From CAVOGJ01 sp963700865 (GTDB lineage Bacteria > Planctomycetota > Planctomycetia > Pirellulales > Pirellulaceae): a stretch of 64,000 bases of DNA. A program made the position numbers and the translations under genes. This document shows, one piece after another, positions 44,030 through 53,906 of the stretch. Where the stretch lies: assembly GCA_963700865.1 (NCBI GenBank), contig CAVOZC010000007.1:1-64000 (forward strand). Direction: 5' to 3'. The stretch's first letter is position 1; each line of letters starts with the position of its first letter. Below the pieces are notes generated by a model. It made no database searches. It worked only from the letters and a program-made list of their open reading frames with translations, and was not told the DNA's origin.

Positions 44030-47000
44030 ATGTTTCAAGAGGTTCCGAAAAACGTCAGCTTTCCGCAGCTGGAAACCGAGGTCTTGGAAGTCTGGAAAGA
44101 TCGCAACATCTACCATCGGGCGCTGCAGCAGCGTGCCGGCAGCCCGCGATTTGTGTTCTATGAGGGTCCGCCGACGGCCAACGGGTTGCCGCACCCTGGC
44201 CACTGCCTGACGCGAGCGATGAAGGATCTTTTTCCTCGTTACAAAACGATGCGGGGCTACCTCTGCGAGCGGAAGGCGGGTTGGGATACTCATGGGTTGC
44301 CGGTGGAGGTCGAGGTCTGCAAGGAATTGGGTATCCATGCCAAGGAGGAAATCGAGGCCTTCGGCGTCGAGCCGTTCATCCAAAAATGCCAGAAGAGTGT
44401 CTGGCGCTACATGCGGGAATGGGAACGGCTGACGGAACGCTTGGGCTTCTGGGTGGATCTTGATCAAGCCTACGTGACCTACCACGAAAGCTACGTCGAA
44501 AGCGTGTGGTGGTCTCTGCAACAGCTCTTTGAACGCGGTTTGCTCTACCAGGGACACAAGATTGTCTGGTGGTGGGCTCAGGGCGGTACTGCCTTGAGCG
44601 CGGGGGAAGTAGGGCAAGGGTATCGCGAAGTCGCCGATCCGAGCGTTTACGTGCGTTTTCCGCTCGTCGATCGCCCGCGAACCTCGCTGCTCGTGTGGAC
44701 CACGACGCCTTGGACGCTCCCCAGCAACCAGTTTGCCGCCGTGCATCCGCAACTGGAATACGCCCTCGTGGCCGACGAAGATTCCGGCGAACAGCTCATC
44801 CTGGCGGCGGCGCTGGTCGACTCGATTGCGGAAAAAGCGAAGTGCAAGTTGCAGGTAACCTCCACGATGCCGGGAAGCGAGTTGATCGGAGTCCGTTATC
44901 TACCCCCTTTCGACTTTTACTACGCAAGCAAGGGCGAACAGCAGGGCCGACTCGCCGATGGTTCGCGGCAGCACGTCGCCTGGCGAGTCGTGGCGGCCGA
45001 TTTTGTGACCACCGATAGCGGCAGCGGCGTGGTGCATCAGGCGCCGGCATTCGGCGAAGTCGACTACGAGGTGCTGCTGGCGGAACAGACGCGATTTGCC
45101 CCCGGAGAAGGCCCCGAGCTGGTCTGTGCGGTGGGGCCGGACGGCAAATTCACCGACGAGGCAGGCGTCTATGCGGGTCGCTGGGTCAAGGACGCTGATC
45201 GGGATATTGCCCGCGAGCTGCGGCACCGCGAGTTGCTCTTCCACCAGGAACAATACCTGCACGAGTATCCGTTCTGCTGGCGGGCGGAGAACGACCCCCT
45301 GATTCAATACCCCCGCCGTAGCTGGTTCGTCCGCACGACCGATTTCAAAGACAAACTGTTGGCAAACAATCAGGCGATTCATTGGCTGCCGGAGCATATT
45401 CGCGATGGCCGCTTTGGCAATTTTCTCGAATCGAACGTCGACTGGGCCCTCTCCCGCGAACGTTACTGGGGAACGCCGCTGCCTATCTGGCAATGTGAGG
45501 CATCGGGATTTCAGGAAGCGATTCGGCAGCTACGATGAGCTGCGCGACAAGCCAGGCGCGGCGGGTTTTGAGGTCTGGGAACAAGCCAAGGCGGCTCACC
45601 CCGAGCTGCCGGACGATCTCCGCGTCCACAAACCCTACATCGATGCGGTGACCTACGATTCACCTCGAGTCCCCGGAGCTCGTATGCGGCGCGTGCCGGA
45701 GGTGATCGACTGCTGGTATGACAGTGGCGCCATGCCGTTCGCGCAATGGGGTTATCCGCACCAGAATGTCGAGTCCTTTCAGTCGCAGTTTCCCGCCGAC
45801 TTCATCAGCGAAGCCATCGACCAGACCCGCGGCTGGTTCTACAGCCTGCTGGCGATCAGCACGCTCGTCTTTGACCCCGAATCGCCTGCCGCCGATGGCG
45901 TACCCCACGTGGCCCCACCCTTCCCGCACCCGTTTCGCAACTGCATCGTGCTCGGACTGATGTTGTCGGAATGGTATGAGAATCCCGAGGGGACGGTGTT
46001 TCTGACCGAAGAGGATGCGCGGGCGGCCGGTGGGAAGCATCACAAGCAGATCGTCGGCAAGATGTCCAAAAGCAAGCGCAACTACCGTGAGCCGCAGGAG
46101 ATCTTCGATCGGTACGGCGCTGACGCGCTTCGCTGGTATTTCTTCGCCAACCAGGCCCCCTGGACGTCGATCCGCTACAGCGAACGGTCGATTAAGGAGA
46201 GCATCCCCGAGTTCCTGCTGAGATTGTGGAACGTCTACAGTTTCTTTGTGATCTATGCGAACATCGACGGCTTCCAGCCGGCCGACGAGTTGGCGGGTCA
46301 AGTGGGCGGATTGGAGTCCGCGCAGCTGGCCGCCGCGGCATCCTACCGTCCTGTGGCGGAACGGAGCGAACTGGACCGCTGGATCCTCAGCGAGCTGCAA
46401 CGGACCACGGCCGAAGTGGTGACCCGGATGGACGATTATGACAACTACGGGGCGGCCGGGCGCTGAACGCGTTTGTGGACGGGCTTTCCAACTGGTTCGT
46501 CCGCCGCAGTCGCGAACGGTATTGGTCGGGCGACAAACGGTCGACCGAAAAACTGGATGCGTACTGGACGCTGTACGAATGCCTGCTCACGACCTCGAAG
46601 CTGATCGCCCCGTTTACGCCGTTCCTGGCCGAGACGATGTGGCGGAATCTGGCCGGCGTCTTTGGCGAACGAGCCATCGATTCCGTCCATCTGTGTGACT
46701 ATCCGGAGGCTGACGATTCGGTCATTGACGAGACGTTGTCGAGCCGCATGCGATTGGCCCGCGAGATTTCTTCCCTGGGCCGAGCCGCGCGGATGAACGC
46801 ACGACTGAAAGTGCGGCAGCCGCTGAAACACGTGGAGGTCGTGCTGGCGGACGACTCGCATCGGGCATGGCTCGAATCGCACGCGGCCTTGGTGGCCGAA
46901 GAGCTGAACGTGCTCGAAGTCCATTTCTCGCAACAGGCCGCGGACTACATCACCTATGAGGTAAAGCCGAATTTCAAGCTGCTCGGAAAACGCTTGGGCA

Positions 47001-47491
47001 AGGACATGCCCACGGTCAAAAAGCTGCTCGCCCAGGCGAATGGCGGGCGACTGCTGGAGCAGCTTGAGGCGGACGGCTGCCTGAGTTTGGAACTGGACAA
47101 CGGGAACCGCGTCGAGTTGACGAGTGAGGACGTGGAAATCGAAATTCGCGCGAAAGAAGGTTGGGCGGCTGCCCAAGGTCGCGGCTGTGTGGTTGTGCTG
47201 TCGACCGATTTGACGCCTCCCCTCATTCGACGCGGCATGGCAAATGATCTGGTGCGGTTTATTCAGGAACGCCGCAAGGAGCTGGACCTTGCCTACACCG
47301 ACCGAATTCACGTGGCCCTCGTCACCGAGGATCCGGATTTACGCACGGCCATCGCGGAAAATCAGGCTTTTATCCAAGGCGAGACGCTGACGGACGAATT
47401 TTCCGACAAGCCCCTGACTGGGTGTGAGCCCCAGCCGATTGAAATGGGGGGAGTCGCCGGGACGCTATTTGTGCGGAAGTGCGGCACTTAG
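44030..47491 (+). CDS. ileS: Isoleucyl-tRNA synthetase, two frameshifts
   Basis: About 1,153 residues when joined. It starts at ATG 44030 ([20 protein letters not shown]), where family similarity begins; the frame is open further upstream but not conserved. HIGH motif: [19 protein letters not shown] (HPGH). KMSKS motif: [15 protein letters not shown]. The editing domain holds the usual [12 protein letters not shown] and [16 protein letters not shown]. An extra C near 45524 (before GSYDELRDK) and a missing G near 46460 (before [16 protein letters not shown]) shift the frame and restore it. The C-terminal anticodon domain ends with RKCGT. The RDD gene follows 21 bp later and purN after that, so this heads a likely three-gene transcript. 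Confidence 0.93.
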
Positions 47492-47512
47492 GGGACCCAG
47501 GAGTCGCAGCGG

Positions 47513-48304
47513 ATGCCGATCGAATTTTCCTGTGCCGGATGTGGCAGCCAGTTGCGAGTGCCCGACCATGCCGCGGGCAAGAAGGCCCAATGTCCCAGTT
47601 GTGACGGGCTGTCCGTGGTGCCGCATCCGGAGCTCACCGGGCAGGAGAAGAGATTCGGTGCGGCCACGCCCCCGGTTCCGGCGCCGGCGTTCGAGCAACC
47701 TCAGCCCATGAGCACGACCGATCCGCTGCAGGAAACGGTCTATCATCAACGGGACCCCGCCACGACGGACGGCAACCCTGCCGAGCGGCTGGCCCCGTCG
47801 GCACTCGCCCAGGCCAATCCCTTTGCTGCTCCCCTCTCCACGGCGATCCGTCCGCGGGAGAAGTTTCTTTTGGCCAGCCGTTGGCAACGGCTGGCCGGTC
47901 GTCTGCTCGATTGGGGCTTCACAATCACTGTCGGCGCGGTTGCCGTCGCCAGTCTGGCTCTGTTGATGCCGTCCGATTTCGACCAGACGCCCGCGGGCGA
48001 GGCGATCTTCGGTGGCCTGGCATTGATCTGTTGGCTTGTGATCCCCGCCGTGAATTGGTGGCTGATCTGGCAAAGTGGGCAGACGCTGGGCAAGAAAGTC
48101 GTGGGGACGCGGATCGTGCTCGAATCGAACGGCGCCGTCCCAGGTTTCATACAGGGTGTCGCTTTCCGCACCTGGTTGCCCGGTTTTCTGAGCATTGCGT
48201 TTTTCCCCATTTTTGGTTTCGTTGACGCGATCTTTATCGTGGGCGAGAAAGTCCAGTGTCTGCACGACTTGTTCGCGAGCACGCGGGTGGTGAGAACCCG
48301 TTAA
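47513..48304 (+). CDS. Zinc-ribbon RDD-family membrane protein
   Basis: 263 residues. The N-terminus is a small zinc ribbon (CAGCGSQLRVP ... CPSCDG, Cys at about 7, 10, 27 and 30). A Pro/Ala-rich linker with no structure follows to about residue 115. Then comes an RDD domain: ASRWQRLAGRLLDWGFTITV with the Arg and Asp of the name, a second helix WLVIPAVNWWLIWQSGQTLG, KKVVGTRIV, and the final helix VDAIFIVGEKVQCLHDLFAS. Three or four membrane helices are likely. RDD proteins are mostly uncharacterised, and some act in ion exchange. It sits between ileS and purN with 21- and 4-bp gaps, so it is co-transcribed with both, with no obvious functional link. Confidence 0.87.
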   Translation: MPIEFSCAGCGSQLRVPDHAAGKKAQCPSCDGLSVVPHPELTGQEKRFGAATPPVPAPAFEQPQPMSTTDPLQETVYHQRDPATTDGNPAERLAPSALAQANPFAAPLSTAIRPREKFLLASRWQRLAGRLLDWGFTITVGAVAVASLALLMPSDFDQTPAGEAIFGGLALICWLVIPAVNWWLIWQSGQTLGKKVVGTRIVLESNGAVPGFIQGVAFRTWLPGFLSIAFFPIFGFVDAIFIVGEKVQCLHDLFASTRVVRTR

Positions 48305-48308
48305 ACCC

Positions 48309-48947
48309 ATGGCCATGACGAAACGCTTACGCATCGCCGTCCTGATCTCCGGAGCCGGCACGACGCTGAAGAATCTCATCGATCGCGTGGCGGCGGGCAC
48401 GCTTGGTGCCGAAGTGCGATTGGTCGTCAGCAGCCATCCGCGCGCGGGAGGGTTGGATTTTGCCAGGGAAGCCGGCATTCCCGCGCTGGTGATCGAATCT
48501 CGCGAGTTTGCCGATACGGTCGGTTTCTCGCGGGCGATTTTCGCGGCTTGTCGTGACGCGGAAGCCGAGCTGGTGGTCATGGGCGGCTTTCTGAAGCACG
48601 TTCTGATCCCTGCCGAATTTGTTGGGCGGGTGATGAATATTCATCCCTCCCTGATTCCGGCATTTTGCGGACAGGGTTTTTATGGAGCACGCGTACATGC
48701 GGCGGTCGTGGAAGCGGGGGTGAAACTGAGCGGTTGCAGCGTGCATTTCGTGGATGATCAGTACGATCACGGTCCCTTGATCCTGCAACGAGCGGTGCCG
48801 GTGCATGAAGCGGATACGCCCGCATCGCTGGCGCGGCGTGTGTTCGCGGTCGAATGCGAAGCTTTGCCGGAGGCGATTGAGCTGTTCGCCGAGGGTAGGT
48901 TGCGGATAGAGGGACGGAGGTGCATCGTGGACGGCGCATGCGTGTAA
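48309..48947 (+). CDS. purN: Phosphoribosylglycinamide formyltransferase PurN
   Basis: 212 residues, normal PurN length. It transfers formyl from 10-formyl-THF to GAR in purine synthesis. RIAVLISGAGTTLKNLID is the phosphate-binding loop (GxGTxLxxL). VVMGGFLKHVLIPAEFVGRV leads to the catalytic block MNIHPSLIPAFCGQGFYG with the Asn and His. GCSVHFVDDQYDHGPLILQ carries the Asp of the triad. Two starts are possible, ATG 48309 and ATG 48315. It is the last gene of the ileS-RDD-purN unit, 4 bp behind the RDD gene. purM is far away in the window. Confidence 0.95.
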   Translation: MAMTKRLRIAVLISGAGTTLKNLIDRVAAGTLGAEVRLVVSSHPRAGGLDFAREAGIPALVIESREFADTVGFSRAIFAACRDAEAELVVMGGFLKHVLIPAEFVGRVMNIHPSLIPAFCGQGFYGARVHAAVVEAGVKLSGCSVHFVDDQYDHGPLILQRAVPVHEADTPASLARRVFAVECEALPEAIELFAEGRLRIEGRRCIVDGACV

Positions 48948-49190
48948 TCTGCGTCACATGACGGCCGCAGGCATGGGCCCAATTTCGCGAAGATCCCGTG
49001 AACCGGCATCCCTGAGTTGGCCTTTCATTGACATTCTCGATAGAAACCGAACAATACGAGGACAGCGACGATGGCGAAGCGAAGGGGAACTCGTCGGTCG
49101 TCCGGCAGCTGCGACTCTTGCGGCTCGCCGCCGGCTTACTACCGCCATCGTCCGATCGAAATTACCCCGTCCGTGTTCAAGGAGATTCGT

Positions 49191-49892
49191 ATGAAGAAGG
49201 CGATTGGTTTGGTTGGCGCGTTTCTGACAGTGTGTTTGTTGAGCCCCGTGTTCGCTGATTGTGGCTCGTGCGGAGACGACGCGGCCAAAGTGGCCGGAAC
49301 GGCGACCTGCACCGGGGACTGCCAGGGTGCGGATTGCGGTTGCCCATTCGCCAAGGCGATGGCGGCACTGCCGAAGATGACCTATTCCGTCGGCGACAAG
49401 TCGGCTTGCTGCGAGCACGCGGCGAAAGCCATGGCGGAAGCAGCCGGCACGCATATGCACTTTGTCGTGGATGAAACCGAGTACGACTCGAAAGACAAAG
49501 CCATGGTGGCCTTGGCCGATGTGACCGAAAAGTTCGTCAACGATTTTGCCACGCCCCACACCTGTTCCGTCTCCGGCACGACGACAGTTTGCGGTGCCAG
49601 CACCAAATGCGGTGAAAGCGCCGCCAAGATGGCCGAAGTCGCCAAGGAAGCGATGAACAAAGTCGCCATGAATTTCAAGGTGGGTGAAGAAACCTGCAGC
49701 TGTTCGGTCATGGCGGCCGAGTTGGCGAAGAAGTCGGGCGAGAAGACCGAGTATGTTGTCGGCGACGAGACGACTTGCTGCGCCATTGACGCGCGGATCA
49801 AGCTGGCTCAGGCCAAGTACCGAGCCGCGATTGAGGCGATCGCCAAGCTGCAGCAGGAGAGTGAGACCGCTGCCTCGACCAGCCAGTCGTAA
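49191..49892 (+). CDS. Secreted cysteine-rich repeat protein
   Basis: 233 residues from ATG 49191, preceded by AAGGAG. A signal peptide (MKKAIGLVGAFLTVCLLSPV) is cleaved before DCGSCGDD. The mature part has about 17 Cys, many as CC or CxC. It contains internal repeats: MTYSVGDKSACCEHAAKAMA, MNFKVGEETCSCSVMAAELA and EYVVGDETTCCAIDARIKLA share the pattern (V)GD-x(2-3)-C-C-x(3)-A, each followed by an Ala/Lys-rich helix. Cys pairing suggests disulfides or metal binding outside the cytoplasm. I have seen this Y-V-G-D/C-C style in planctomycete secreted proteins but know no assigned function. Followed by a strong terminator; monocistronic. Confidence 0.8.
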   Translation: MKKAIGLVGAFLTVCLLSPVFADCGSCGDDAAKVAGTATCTGDCQGADCGCPFAKAMAALPKMTYSVGDKSACCEHAAKAMAEAAGTHMHFVVDETEYDSKDKAMVALADVTEKFVNDFATPHTCSVSGTTTVCGASTKCGESAAKMAEVAKEAMNKVAMNFKVGEETCSCSVMAAELAKKSGEKTEYVVGDETTCCAIDARIKLAQAKYRAAIEAIAKLQQESETAASTSQS

Positions 49893-49943
49893 GGTCACAC
49901 GTTCGGGCTCAGGCAGTGAGCCTGGCGTGCTGAATCCACCGGA

Positions 49944-49975
49944 CGCCTCGCGAACTTCGCGAGGCGTTTTTTTTT
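49944..49975 (+). terminator. Rho-independent terminator
   Basis: CGCCTCGCG at 49944-49952 region pairs with CGCGAGGCG ending at 49966, with a short AACTT-type loop, followed by nine T residues. It lies about 50 bp after the stop of the cysteine-rich protein gene. Confidence 0.92.
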
Positions 49976-50213
49976 CGCCGTTGCGACTGGCCAGCCGTTT
50001 CCCCTGATCGGTTCGGCCTGGCATCGCGTCGTGACTGGGAACAATGACCATGGCCGGTGGCACCTGGACCACGACGATGCTGGTCAGCCACCAGCGGGGT
50101 GCAGGGCGGTCGCGGCATCTTGTGCCGTCATGGTCCAGGCAAAAACGCGATCGCGTGCGAGCCCCCGGGGTGCGCGGGGCACGCCTCCGGCCGCACACGA
50201 TGATCCATGGCGC

Positions 50214-50345
50214 CTAGTGCTTCGTCAAATTTGAATCTCGGGGTTCGCTCACCGTGGCTGGGGCATCTGGCACTAGTCGTCTGCGGCCGGAAGCCACAGC
50301 CACGATTTTGACCAACCCCAATCTTGACACTTGACGCGGCACTAG
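50214..50345. mobile_element. 132-bp inverted-repeat element
   Basis: The left end CTAGTGCTTCGTCAA pairs with the right end TTGACGCGGCACTAG (imperfect over about 30 bp, both followed inward by GGGGTT). The interior has CGTGGCTGGGGCATCTGGCA and GGAAGCCACAGCCACGATTT. The stretch AAGCCACAGCCACGATTTTG at about 50291-50310, extended by ACCA, also occurs as its reverse complement at about 10197-10219. There is no ORF. The 725-bp gap from 49893 to 50617 otherwise holds only a terminator and an A/T-richer stretch (50346-50400) that may be promoter sequence. Confidence 0.7.
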
Positions 50346-50617
50346 GGGTGAAAATGCAGAAATAAAAGCAGTTTTTTGACATGCATCTCTTGGCGCTTGA
50401 CGTCGAGGCCTTTGATCGGGCGGTCGCCGAGAGTGGTCTCATCCGTTCGTTTGAGAAATTTTGCCGCCAGGGCTCAGAAAATTGTTGAAGTGCCCGGCAT
50501 CCTTGGTTATTTTGACCCTCTGTCGCTCGTGCACGAGAGTTCGTTCGTCCGCGGGTCATTAGCCCGGGACGACTCGATCGCCGTGGTCGTCAAAACTTTA
50601 GTGAAAGGTGAGAACCA

Positions 50618-51982
50618 ATGCCCTTGAACCGACGTCTCTCCATGCTTTTCCCCTGCCGCCTCGCTGGCAGGTTTTACGGGTTTTCTTTGGCCATCGGCCT
50701 GGTGGCGGTTTGTCTTTCGGTGTCCTCCGTGACGGCCGTTGAGATTTTCTTTACCGGTGCTTCCGGTTCAGATTACGACACCGGCAGCAATTGGAGTTCG
50801 GGAGCGGTCCCTGCCAGTCCCGACGACGCGACGATCGGCGACGACGTCAATAATTCTTCGGCCGTGGCGAATCTCATGACCACTCCGGTGGCTCCCAATG
50901 ATTTTCGTATTGGCAAGAATGGCGCGAGCGGCGAGTTGAATCACAGCGCCGGCACGCTGACGACGAATAATTGGGTGTTTATCGGTGTCGACAGCTCCGC
51001 GAATGGTGCGAGTTCGGGGACGTACAATCTCACAGGCACGGCCAGTTACGTGCAAGACACGACGGGCGAGCGCCGTTTTGAGATCGGCAGTCGTGGAGAC
51101 CTGGCCAATCCGGCTCAAGGACTGGTGCATGTCGATACGACCGGTTCGATTACCACGAATAATACTTCGGTGGGTGGTGGTTCAACGGGTGCCATGGCCG
51201 GTCAAGGAGGAAGCGGACGCTTCGAACTTGTGAATGGCGTTCATAACGCGACAGGGTTTCTCAACATTGGCAATGGCTTTGACGGGTTGGATGGAGGCGC
51301 CGGCGTCTATGAGCAGACGGGTGGCGAGTTAAACGTGAACGGCGGGATCGCACCGTTTGGCGCACCGGGGTGGTTTTCCATTGCGAATGGTTCCCAGAGC
51401 ACCGGCACGTACAACATCTCGGGTGGCTCGCTGAACCAGACCATTGATTTTCTCACCATTGGCGATAACGGCAACGGCACGATGAACGTCGACGGGACAT
51501 CGGGAACGCCCGACGTCAACGTCGGTGCCGGCGGAATGATTGTCGGTCGCAATCCTGGATCGACAGGCATGCTGAGTGTTGTTAGCGACGGGGCCACGAT
51601 TGACACGACAAATCTGATCGTCGGCCTTAAGGACAATCTCGAAGCAGGTGGAGTGGGCACGTTGAGTTTCACGTCCGCCTCAGGTGTCAGTCCGATTTTT
51701 GCGAGCCTGGATGTCATCTTGGGCGATGCCAATCTGATCGTCGATCTGGAAACGAATCCGGTACCCTTTGACGACGTCTTGCTGGTGGACGTCGGCGGTT
51801 CGTTGATGGGTGAATTTAACGGGCTCAGCGAAGGTGCGGCCGTGCCCGGAAGCGGTGGCCGGTTCATCACCTACGCCTATGGGGATGGCAACGATATTGC
51901 CTTGATCGTCCCGGAACCGTCCGCGGTGTTGATGCTGATCCTGGCTGCGGCAGGGGGCGTCTACTGGCGACGCCGTCGCTAG
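50618..51982 (+). CDS. PEP-CTERM surface protein with beta-helix-like repeats
   Basis: 454 residues. After a long signal region (MPLNRRLSMLFPCRLAGRFY then FSLAIGLVAVCLSVSSVTA) the opening FFTGASGSDYDTGSNWSSGA is the 'W..G.VP...D' start of autotransporter-like or PEP-CTERM beta-helix proteins. Repeats of about 40-60 residues follow, rich in Gly, Asn and Thr: GASGELNHSAGTLTTNNWVF, GASSGTYNLTGTASYVQD, GVYEQTGGELNVNGG, STGTYNISGGSLNQT and NGTMNVDGTSGTPDVNVG. The C-terminus VPEPSAVLMLILAAAGGVYW plus RRRR is a PEP-CTERM sorting tag. It is expected to be an extracellular matrix or surface adhesin-like protein. A hairpin follows 31 bp downstream. Confidence 0.9.
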   Translation: MPLNRRLSMLFPCRLAGRFYGFSLAIGLVAVCLSVSSVTAVEIFFTGASGSDYDTGSNWSSGAVPASPDDATIGDDVNNSSAVANLMTTPVAPNDFRIGKNGASGELNHSAGTLTTNNWVFIGVDSSANGASSGTYNLTGTASYVQDTTGERRFEIGSRGDLANPAQGLVHVDTTGSITTNNTSVGGGSTGAMAGQGGSGRFELVNGVHNATGFLNIGNGFDGLDGGAGVYEQTGGELNVNGGIAPFGAPGWFSIANGSQSTGTYNISGGSLNQTIDFLTIGDNGNGTMNVDGTSGTPDVNVGAGGMIVGRNPGSTGMLSVVSDGATIDTTNLIVGLKDNLEAGGVGTLSFTSASGVSPIFASLDVILGDANLIVDLETNPVPFDDVLLVDVGGSLMGEFNGLSEGAAVPGSGGRFITYAYGDGNDIALIVPEPSAVLMLILAAAGGVYWRRRR

Positions 51983-52013
51983 CCGCTCACGTGGAAATCA
52001 TGGAACGTTCTTA

Positions 52014-52045
52014 AGCGACGGCGCGGCAAACGGCGCGCCGTCGCT
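52014..52045 (+). terminator. Hairpin after the PEP-CTERM gene, probable terminator
   Basis: AGCGACGGCGCG at 52014-52025 pairs with CGCGCCGTCGCT at 52034-52045 (12 bp, 8-nt loop). Only TTGCTT follows, so the T tract is poor. Confidence 0.6.
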
Positions 52046-52213
52046 TTGCTTGTCTGGGAGCCGAACCGCCGTCGCGATTCAAGACCTGAGTCGCGGAGGA
52101 CTGGTGTCCTGTGCGGCTTCGTCCGCTCGGTGTCTTGCCACAACTGTCCGTGTGGTCGTTTTTGCATCGCCCGGCCGTCCTGCAGGCCACGCAAACGCAT
52201 AGGCTGCCAGTCG

Positions 52214-53650
52214 TCAGTTCGACCCGCCCGCGGATCGGTACGGTTTCTGTTCCCGGTACAGATCCAGGCGTTGCTGAAACTGGGACGTCAACGCCTCGTC
52301 GTCAAGCTCGGTCACACCCTGCAAGGCGGCCGCTTGGACTTCGACTGCCTGCTCAAACTCTCCACACTCGGCCAAGGCGGCCGCCAACGAGTCCCGTAGC
52401 AGGGTCATGGTCCGCTCGGTGTCTCGCAGCGCGTCGCTGGCCAGTTGCCGCGCCTGAATGCCGTTTCGGACGGCATCGTCGGGATGGGTAGCCAACAGCC
52501 AGCTAAAGTCGTTCCTGGCTTGCGTCCAATCGGGCCGTAACCAAAGGGCTTCACGAAAATGCGCCGTTGCCTCTTTGGCCCGACCGACTTTCGCCAAGGC
52601 GAGCGCCATACCATAGTGTGCCTGTGGATGATCGGGCTGCATGCGGAGCACCCCTTCGAATTGACTGACGGCGATTGCCGGGCGTCCCAACTTTAGCATG
52701 AGATCGCCGAGTTCAAACTGCGCTTTTACATGTCCCGGATTGTGTCGCAGTGCCTCGGTAAATTGCGCGGCGGCTTCTCGCGACTTGCCTTGGCTGACCA
52801 GGACCCGCCCCAGATAGTAGTGCGCTTCCGTGTAGGCGGTGTTCAACTGCAACACTCTTTGGAACGCCGCGGTGGCGAGCGTCAAATCGCCTTGTCGAAA
52901 ATAGGCACGCCCCAGGTTGTAGTGTGCGTCCGCATATTGGGGGGCAATCTGAAGCGCCATTTTCAGCTCGCCAATGGCCTCTTGCAAATCCCAGCTACCC
53001 AGGTAAGCCAGGCCCAGATTGTAGTGTGCATCCGCATGATTTTCGTCAAGTTCGATGGCCTTGCGGAAACTCTCGATCGCCGCAGGTAGCTTGCCGACAC
53101 GTGTCATGACGACCCCATAGTCGTTGTGGGCTTCGGCGCTGGTGGGAAACAGGCGCACCGTATCAGCGTAGATCGAGGATGCCTCCATGATTTGATTGTT
53201 TTCCAGCAAGATGGAACCCAGGTCTTTTCGTAATTGAAGCGAGTCGGGTGCGTGTACCAGCGCCTTTCGCAAGACGTCCATCGCCGCCGGTTTTTGCCCC
53301 GCCTGGTAGAGCGCGATGGCCAATTGTCGCAGCGCGTCGGCATCGTCGGGACGATCATTGGCCACCCCTCGATATTGTTCAACCGCCTCGTCAAATCGAC
53401 CGAGCTGAAGATAGAGCGACCCAAGATTCGCGCGGGCGGGATTCAGGCCAGGGTCCAATTGCAGGGCTTGCTGCAACGATTCTTCCGCTTCGGCGACTTG
53501 TCCCTCGGCTGCCTGCTGGATCGCACGTTGCCATGCGTCGTATCCTTTCGACGCGGCGAATCGCGACGTTTCCCCAGCCGTCGGTGAGGCCTCCTGGGCG
53601 TAACAGAAACTCACCGCGATCATCCACGAGAAAAAAACGACAAGTCGCAT
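52214..53650 (-). CDS. Exported TPR-repeat protein
   Basis: About 478 residues from ATG 53650 (MRLVVFFSWMIAVSFCYAQE), a signal peptide; ATG 53674 would add eight polar residues. From residue about 40 to 400 there are ten or so tetratricopeptide repeats with the 34-residue W/L/G/Y/A/F/A/P pattern: NPARANLGSLYLQLGRFDEA, AEAHNDYGVVMTRVGKLPAA, ADAHYNLGLAYLGSWDLQEA, TEAHYYLGRVLVSQGKSREA, VKAQFELGDLMLKLGRPAIA and PQAHYGMALALAKVGRAKEA. It is a protein-interaction scaffold in the periplasm. The UnbV/FG-GAP protein gene diverges from it. In planctomycetes TPR proteins commonly neighbour ASPIC/UnbV genes, so the two may act together. Confidence 0.93.
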   Translation of the reverse strand: MRLVVFFSWMIAVSFCYAQEASPTAGETSRFAASKGYDAWQRAIQQAAEGQVAEAEESLQQALQLDPGLNPARANLGSLYLQLGRFDEAVEQYRGVANDRPDDADALRQLAIALYQAGQKPAAMDVLRKALVHAPDSLQLRKDLGSILLENNQIMEASSIYADTVRLFPTSAEAHNDYGVVMTRVGKLPAAIESFRKAIELDENHADAHYNLGLAYLGSWDLQEAIGELKMALQIAPQYADAHYNLGRAYFRQGDLTLATAAFQRVLQLNTAYTEAHYYLGRVLVSQGKSREAAAQFTEALRHNPGHVKAQFELGDLMLKLGRPAIAVSQFEGVLRMQPDHPQAHYGMALALAKVGRAKEATAHFREALWLRPDWTQARNDFSWLLATHPDDAVRNGIQARQLASDALRDTERTMTLLRDSLAAALAECGEFEQAVEVQAAALQGVTELDDEALTSQFQQRLDLYREQKPYRSAGGSN

Positions 53651-53906
53651 AGTCTGCCTGTTTGTGTTAGTCATAATAAATAGCTGGACGTGAGGTTCCT
53701 TCTTCCAACGATGTTACCTTACTGATTTTCGTTGCCTCTGTCAGTGGAAGTCGCGTTCCTCCACCGGCATGGCGAAGTCAGGAATCTGCAAAACTCGAAG
53801 GGCCTGACAGCCCGGATTGACGGCAGGCGAAGGCCCGCCCGCGGGAACGAAGGACGTGCTCGGCGGCTTCGGCCGCCTCGACTGCCGCAACCAAAATGGG
53901 AATGAA

